Of a stretch of 64,000 nt of DNA, positions 59,527-64,000 are shown in pieces. The stretch covers positions 372,001-436,000 of the forward strand of contig NZ_BSVC01000004.1 in assembly GCF_030269905.1 (NCBI RefSeq), given 5' to 3'. Numbering within the stretch: position 1 is the first letter of the stretch; the number at the start of each line of letters is the position of its first letter. This DNA is from Pelosinus sp. IPA-1 (GTDB lineage: Bacteria > Bacillota > Negativicutes > DSM-13327). The notes beneath the pieces were generated by a model that saw nothing but the letters and a program-made list of their open reading frames with translations, searched no databases and was not told where the DNA came from. A program made the translations under genes and the position numbers.

Positions 59527-60597
59527 CTATAGCCCCCCTTTTCCAAACATAATATTGACTATTTGCCCATATATCTCTTTGGGGTTCGGCATCATTCCAC
59601 CCATTCTACCATAAAAATAAACAGGCTTAGCACCGTTTACAGCTAACCTTACATCCTCTACCATTTGCCCCGCACTCAGTTCTACTGTCAAAAATGCTTG
59701 GGCTCTACTAGCAAGTTTAGAAATTACCAACTCGGGAAACGGCCATAATGTAATCGGGCGAAGTAACCCTACTTTTATGCCTTTATTCCTTGCCATATCC
59801 ATTGCAGAGCGTGCAATACGTGAAGTAATACCATAGGCAATCATTATCAATTCTGCATCCTCTGTATTGATTGCTTCATAGCGTACTTCTTTACTAGAAA
59901 TCTCCTTATACTTTTCTTGTAAATGAATATTATGTTTTTCTAAATCTTCTGGCTTTAGATGTAGAGAATTTATAATGTTTGAATCTTTACGTCCTCTTAA
60001 CCCAGTCGCAGCCCAAGGTTTTGCTACGATACTTTTTGTCTTTATCATAGTAAGATCGACAGGTTCCATCATTTGCCCTAATGCCCCATCCCCTAAAAGC
60101 ATTACAGGATTACGATATTTATCGGCAAGTTCAAAGGATTGTACGGTAATATCCGCAAGTTCTTGTACTGAATTTGGCGCTAAAACGATATTACGATAAT
60201 CTCCATGTCCGCCACCTTTAGTTGCTTGAAAATAATCACATTGTGACGGTTGAATACTACCAAGCCCTGGTCCACCACGCATTATATTAACAATTACACA
60301 AGGTAATTCTGCTCCAGCAATATAGGAAATCCCCTCTTGTTTTAAACTTATTCCTGGGCTCGACGAAGACGTCATGGCTCTAGCACCTGCCCCAGCAGCA
60401 CCATACACCATATTAATAGCAGCTACTTCACTTTCCGCTTGAACAAATACGCCTCCAATGTTAGACATTCGTTTTGACATATATTCAGTCAATTCTGTCT
60501 GGGGAGTTATGGGATAGCCAAAGTAATGCCGACAACCGGCAATAATTGCTGCTTCTCCGATAGCCTCATTCCCCTTCATCAAAATCTTTTCTGCCAT
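59527..60597 (-). CDS. 2-oxoacid:ferredoxin oxidoreductase, alpha subunit
   Basis: This subunit of about 356 residues reads KGNEAIGEAAIIAGCRHYFG, then YPITPQTELTEYMS and TSSSPGISLKQEGISYIAGA. These segments are characteristic of the pyrimidine-binding and CoA-proximal domains. The start is taken as the ATG at 60597, eight bases after GGAGGG; an upstream TTG is less likely. It is the second gene of the delta-alpha-beta-gamma operon. Confidence 0.93.
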   Translation of the reverse strand: MAEKILMKGNEAIGEAAIIAGCRHYFGYPITPQTELTEYMSKRMSNIGGVFVQAESEVAAINMVYGAAGAGARAMTSSSSPGISLKQEGISYIAGAELPCVIVNIMRGGPGLGSIQPSQCDYFQATKGGGHGDYRNIVLAPNSVQELADITVQSFELADKYRNPVMLLGDGALGQMMEPVDLTMIKTKSIVAKPWAATGLRGRKDSNIINSLHLKPEDLEKHNIHLQEKYKEISSKEVRYEAINTEDAELIMIAYGITSRIARSAMDMARNKGIKVGLLRPITLWPFPELVISKLASRAQAFLTVELSAGQMVEDVRLAVNGAKPVYFYGRMGGMMPNPKEIYGQIVNIMFGKGGL

Positions 60598-60621
60598 AGT
60601 AAAATCCCTCCCCAATCTTTC

Positions 60622-60828
60622 TTACTCTTTATGAATCTCAATAACTATATCAGGACACGTCTTGGCGCAAAGCAAGCAACCTATACAACTTTTTTCATTT
60701 ACGCATGTGGCAGGAAAATACCCCCGACTATTAACATGCGCCCCAGCTCTAAGTATTTTTTTTGGGCATACAACAATGCATAGCCCACAACCTTTACATC
60801 GTTCTTCTCTAAACACTGGTCTAGGCAC
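60622..60828 (-). CDS. 2-oxoacid:ferredoxin oxidoreductase, delta (ferredoxin) subunit
   Basis: This 68-residue protein has two 4Fe-4S motifs, ERCKGCGLCIVVCPKKIL and KSCIGCLLCAKTCPD. GTG follows GGGGGT. It leads the operon and carries electrons from the TPP centre to ferredoxin. Confidence 0.92.
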   Translation of the reverse strand: MPRPVFREERCKGCGLCIVVCPKKILRAGAHVNSRGYFPATCVNEKSCIGCLLCAKTCPDIVIEIHKE

Positions 60829-61023
60829 ATTTTTACCCCCATTCTATTAAGTTGACCATCTCTTTATATAATGCGAAAATAGTCATTTTGCTAGTAATCA
60901 TAAATTTCTACTATACTACTAGTCTTTTTCGGTATTGGATGTTATTAACTACCTACTATTTAAATACAGTATATAGCTAAAAATCCCTGCATATTTTGTT
61001 GTTTTTTTAAAAATTTTAGCAAA

Positions 61024-61064
61024 AAGACTTGTATCAACTCTGCTAGAGAGCTAATACAAGTCTT
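61024..61064 (-). terminator. Terminator of pduL
   Basis: Arms AAGACTTGTAT and complement, 11 bp perfect, 16 bases after the stop codon at 61080. The remaining gap to the kor operon holds its promoter region; no gene is seen. Confidence 0.75.
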
Positions 61065-61079
61065 AATTCTTATCAACTA

Positions 61080-61655
61080 CTATTTAATTATTTCGACGGT
61101 ACCACCATTTTTGCACATTGCTGCATTGGCTTCATCTGTATCAATGTGCATCTCTAAACAGAAACTTTCATGCACTCTAATCAGTACATTTTCAAACACC
61201 AAACCACGTTCACCATCACAACGTACCTTTACAATATCTTTATCCTTTACACCAAACTTTTCGGCATCAGCAGTATTCATATGAATATGGCGTCCTGCAG
61301 CTATAACCCCTTCTTTAATTACCACTGTTCCTTTTGGACCAACAACAGTAATGCCAGCAGAGCCTTTTGTATCTCCTGAATCACGGACAGGAATGCTTAT
61401 TTTAAGTTTTAATGCATCAGTAAGAGCAATTTCCACCTGTGTTTGATTACGTACAGGCCCTAAAATCCGAACGTTTTTAAATGATGATTTCTCAGTAACT
61501 AAATCTACTGTCTCATTGGCAGCAAATTGCCCTAATTGAGATAAATCTTTCTTAACTGTTAATTGATATCCCTCACCATATAAAACATCCAAATCCGCTT
61601 GTGATACGTGAATATGACGTGCTGAAATACCTACTGGAACTTTTGTTTCTAACAT
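61080..61655 (-). CDS. pduL: Phosphate propanoyltransferase (PduL)
   Basis: This protein of about 191 residues carries the PduL signature: VGISARHIHVSQADLDVLYG at the start and the zinc-binding AAGRHIHMNTADAEKFGV repeat later. PduL converts acyl-CoA and phosphate to acyl phosphate. Here it could link acetyl- or propionyl-CoA to ATP formation through acetate kinase. No encapsulation peptide or microcompartment shell gene is present, so it is probably cytosolic. The ATG at 61655 is favoured because GTG at 61667 overlaps the AAGGAG. Confidence 0.92.
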   Translation of the reverse strand: MLETKVPVGISARHIHVSQADLDVLYGEGYQLTVKKDLSQLGQFAANETVDLVTEKSSFKNVRILGPVRNQTQVEIALTDALKLKISIPVRDSGDTKGSAGITVVGPKGTVVIKEGVIAAGRHIHMNTADAEKFGVKDKDIVKVRCDGERGLVFENVLIRVHESFCLEMHIDTDEANAAMCKNGGTVEIIK

Positions 61656-61735
61656 TGCTATAAACACTCCTTAAAAAATATATATTTTATAATATAACTA
61701 ATATATTATACACATAAAAATCCATAGACGACTTC

Positions 61736-62086
61736 CTATTCAATAATTTCTGAAAAGTATATTACGGTTACAGTATCACTTAATGTGAAAGTCTTATCAT
61801 ATATACTATGCAAAAAAATCATCAAATCGTCAACTGTGGCAATATCAGGGTTTTCCCCTTGCAAATCTTCTTTTGTTAATTGGGATATAGGCTTTACTAG
61901 TACTCGGTCAATAACACCAGTATATATTTTCTTTTTCTGGGCAAAACGTTTACCAACTGTTACCCAAATAATATCCCCTTCAGTATATTTGTGGGTCTTA
62001 TCCCCACGACGAATGGTACAGGTCTTACGACGGCATACTAATTGGCTATGATAATTAGATGAATAAAAATTTAAGGCACGCATCAT
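61736..62086 (-). CDS. ASCH-domain protein
   Basis: This 116-residue protein has the beta-barrel pattern of ASCH/PUA-like domains: ALNFYSSNYHSQLVCRRKTC, TIRRGDKTHKYTEGDIIWV, and a helix followed by TLSDTVTVIYF. ASCH domains bind RNA; the role is unknown. Two consecutive ATG codons (62086, 62083) follow GGGGGAG. It is separated from pduL by about 80 bases. Confidence 0.7.
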   Translation of the reverse strand: MMRALNFYSSNYHSQLVCRRKTCTIRRGDKTHKYTEGDIIWVTVGKRFAQKKKIYTGVIDRVLVKPISQLTKEDLQGENPDIATVDDLMIFLHSIYDKTFTLSDTVTVIYFSEIIE

Positions 62087-62219
62087 TCACTCCCCCTTAA
62101 ACAAATAACTATTAATCTATTTAAAAGTATGTAATCCACATAATGCTATTATTCGTTATATTTTCATTTAAATCCTTTTCAATTCATCTAACTTATGAAA
62201 TAAAACTTACTATCAATTG

Positions 62220-63500
62220 TTATTTAATAAGGCGTATGCCACGTTTATTTGCTTCATACATCACTTGTTCTTCATCAATAGTAGTCAAAGATCTGTTATC
62301 AAGAAGAATTTGTCCATCAACTATCACCGTATGAACGTCTCCAGCTCCTGCAGAATACGCAAGTAGGGAGATCCTGTCATGCCGAGGGTACCAATGAGGT
62401 GCATGCATATTAAATAAGGTAATATCTGCTTTAAAGCCTGGCTCAATTCTACCTGTTACTTTACCAAGTCCTAATGCTTGCGCTCCATTGATTGTAGCCA
62501 TCTCTACAGCCGTTTTTGCAGGAATGAGTAAAGGATCTAGTGCATGTACTTTATGCAGCATAGCCGCCAATCTGAGTTCTTCTAGCATATCTAAATTATT
62601 ATTACTTGCAGCACCATCCGTACCTACGCCAATACATAAACCTGCAGAAAGCATAGCAGGTATTGGAGCAATGCCACTAGCCAGCTTCATATTACTTCCT
62701 GGATTATGAGAAACTCTAACATTCGCTTGCTTCATAATGGCAATATCATGATCTGATACATGTACACAATGAGCAGCTAACACGCCACATTCAAATAGAC
62801 CTATATCTTTCATTAACTCAATGGGAGATTTTCCATGCTTTTTTTTACATTCATCCACTTCTCCAACCGTCTCAGACAAATGAATATGAATTTCAGCCTC
62901 CAAGCGTTGCGCTAAAGAAACTACCCGCTTTAAATATTCCGGTGGACAAGTATAGGGAGCATGAGGACCAAGCATCACAGTAATACGCCCATCAGCGGCA
63001 TTATGATACTGATGAAAAAAATCCTCGCTTTCTATTAATGCTTGTTCAGCATTTGGTGCCACCCCTGCCATACCTCTAGCTAATACTGCTCTTATACCGC
63101 TCTCAGCTACAGCTTTGGCTACTTGTGGCATATGAAAATACATATCAGAAAAAGTAGTAGTACCTGATTTAACCATTTCAGCAATTGCAAGCAATGTACC
63201 CCAGTATACGTCTTCGGCTACTAGATTCCCCTCAGCTGGCCAAATTTTATTTTGCAGCCAATCCATCAGCATCATATCATCAGCGTAACTACGAAAGAGA
63301 GTCATAGCTGCATGGGTATGAGTATTTACGAAACCTGGTACTGCCAATTTATCCGTGCAGTCAATAATTTTGTCTGCTTGCCAAGCAGCTGGTATTTCAC
63401 CTACTTGAAAAATGACTGACCCATCTATTGCAATATCTGCAGATTTAACGATACCATCTTGCCCCAATATTTCTGCATTTCTTAACAAAATCTTTGCCAT
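62220..63500 (-). CDS. mtaD: 5-methylthioadenosine/S-adenosylhomocysteine deaminase
   Basis: This 426-residue metal-dependent amidohydrolase has the zinc motif GFVNTHTHAAMTLFR and HLSETVGEV, LAAHCVHVSD and the VGTDGAASNNNLDM segment typical of MTA/SAH deaminases. It converts MTA or SAH to the inosine analogue. Its ATG overlaps the stop codon of the aldolase gene (TAATG), so the two are translationally coupled. The coupling suggests an MTA salvage or shunt path. Confidence 0.92.
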   Translation of the reverse strand: MAKILLRNAEILGQDGIVKSADIAIDGSVIFQVGEIPAAWQADKIIDCTDKLAVPGFVNTHTHAAMTLFRSYADDMMLMDWLQNKIWPAEGNLVAEDVYWGTLLAIAEMVKSGTTTFSDMYFHMPQVAKAVAESGIRAVLARGMAGVAPNAEQALIESEDFFHQYHNAADGRITVMLGPHAPYTCPPEYLKRVVSLAQRLEAEIHIHLSETVGEVDECKKKHGKSPIELMKDIGLFECGVLAAHCVHVSDHDIAIMKQANVRVSHNPGSNMKLASGIAPIPAMLSAGLCIGVGTDGAASNNNLDMLEELRLAAMLHKVHALDPLLIPAKTAVEMATINGAQALGLGKVTGRIEPGFKADITLFNMHAPHWYPRHDRISLLAYSAGAGDVHTVIVDGQILLDNRSLTTIDEEQVMYEANKRGIRLIK

Positions 63501-64000
63501 TAGACCGTCCTCCCTTGTTGCCGTTTACTATAATATTCAATATAGAACTTATGCATCACGTCTATATCTTCATTACTTAAAGGTTGTGCACCACCTATTT
63601 GATTTGCATAAATATAAATCTGTGCAGCCTTTTCAACTAACTCACAGGCTAACATGGCTTCATCAAGTGTCTGCCCACAGCCTACCACCCCATGATTTGC
63701 CATCAAAACTGCATTTTTATTTCCCAGTGTTTTTACAATGTTTTGTGCAAGTAGTTCTGTTCCTGGCAGGGCGTATGCAGCAACATCCACACTCCCCCCT
63801 GTCAATTGAACTAAATCTTCAATTATTGGAGGGATATTTTTATGGGCAACGGCACAAGCGCTAGCAAAGACACTATGTGTGTGAACGATAGCTTGTATAT
63901 CAGTACGAGCTCGGTATACTGCCAAATGCAGCGGCAGTTCTGAAGAAGGCTTGAATTGTCCTTCTACTACTGTACCTACTGCATCAACAATGACAATATC
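63500..64000 (-). CDS. Class II aldolase/adducin-family protein (partial)
   Basis: The gene runs off the right edge of the window; 166 C-terminal codons are visible. The zinc-site motif VHTHSVFASACAVAH and the MANHGVVGCGQTLDEA segment are those of fuculose-phosphate aldolase-type enzymes and of the MtnB/Ald2 branch used in MTA salvage shunts. It is coupled to the MTA/SAH deaminase gene. The substrate cannot be fixed from the part visible. Confidence 0.88.
   Translation of the reverse strand, partial: DIVIVDAVGTVVEGQFKPSSELPLHLAVYRARTDIQAIVHTHSVFASACAVAHKNIPPIIEDLVQLTGGSVDVAAYALPGTELLAQNIVKTLGNKNAVLMANHGVVGCGQTLDEAMLACELVEKAAQIYIYANQIGGAQPLSNEDIDVMHKFYIEYYSKRQQGRTV

Noticed and set aside
1-64000. 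tRNA or rRNA genes
   Set aside because: I saw no cloverleaf with a GGTTCGA-type T arm and CCA end, and no rRNA sequence, on either strand.

Overview
The window looks like chromosome of a spore-forming, diderm Firmicute of the Negativicutes, most like Pelosinus or another Sporomusaceae. The case rests on outer-membrane genes (a two-partner secretion pair, an OmpH/Skp chaperone, two beta-barrel proteins, an RND-type adaptor) sitting beside Firmicute features: strong AGGAGG ribosome binding sites, T-box leaders, DUF1657 and CBO0543 proteins, AT-rich DNA and what look like sporulation sigma-K promoters. The genus is inferred, not proven. I saw no rRNA, tRNA, CRISPR array or intact mobile element.

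Layout. 1-2.2 kb: two-partner secretion (TpsB, then the start of TpsA). 2.6-3.5 kb: a serine-recombinase relic and a decayed 42-bp tandem repeat array, then OmpH. 4.3-10.4 kb: arsenic locus (CoA-disulfide reductase-rhodanese, Acr3, double-domain ArsA, a decayed gene, ArsD) with two strong operator-like palindromes but no arsR. 10.8-19.8 kb: small genes including a Cys-x-Pro-Arg-Gln repeat protein, relics (SSB, histidine kinase, IS3), an outer-membrane protein, a 3D-domain protein, an aldo/keto reductase and a secreted GH99/WbsX-like protein. 20-30 kb: DNA/RNA nuclease, Eis-like acetyltransferase, a dense set of tiny membrane-protein genes, an amidohydrolase, and a chemoreceptor behind a near-perfect sigma-54 promoter. 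30.4-34.3 kb: NCS1 permease and a 2-isopropylmalate synthase fused to an AraC DNA-binding domain behind a leucine T-box. 35-44.8 kb: Cys/His-rich (SCD)n protein, guanylate kinase-like protein, amidase, IleS with an isoleucine T-box, adaptor protein, M23 peptidase. 45-57 kb: more tiny genes, alcohol dehydrogenase, Spx/ArsC-like protein, superoxide dismutase, outer-membrane protein, and a second Cys-repeat protein. 57-64 kb: patatin phospholipase, a four-subunit 2-oxoacid:ferredoxin oxidoreductase, PduL, an ASCH protein, MTA/SAH deaminase and a class II aldolase.

Three themes stand out. First, many very short genes have excellent ribosome binding sites and their own terminators; several belong to paralogous families repeated across the window, and some share an AC-N16/18-CATA promoter pattern typical of late sporulation. 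The two Cys-repeat proteins belong to this group and are the best candidates for an undescribed structural or modified peptide. Second, the LeuA-AraC fusion under T-box control is an unusual enzyme-regulator hybrid. Third, the intergenic DNA carries at least two dispersed repeat families and many gene relics, so this is a region of active turnover.

All calls are read by eye from sequence. Family names come from recognised motifs; no database search was run.
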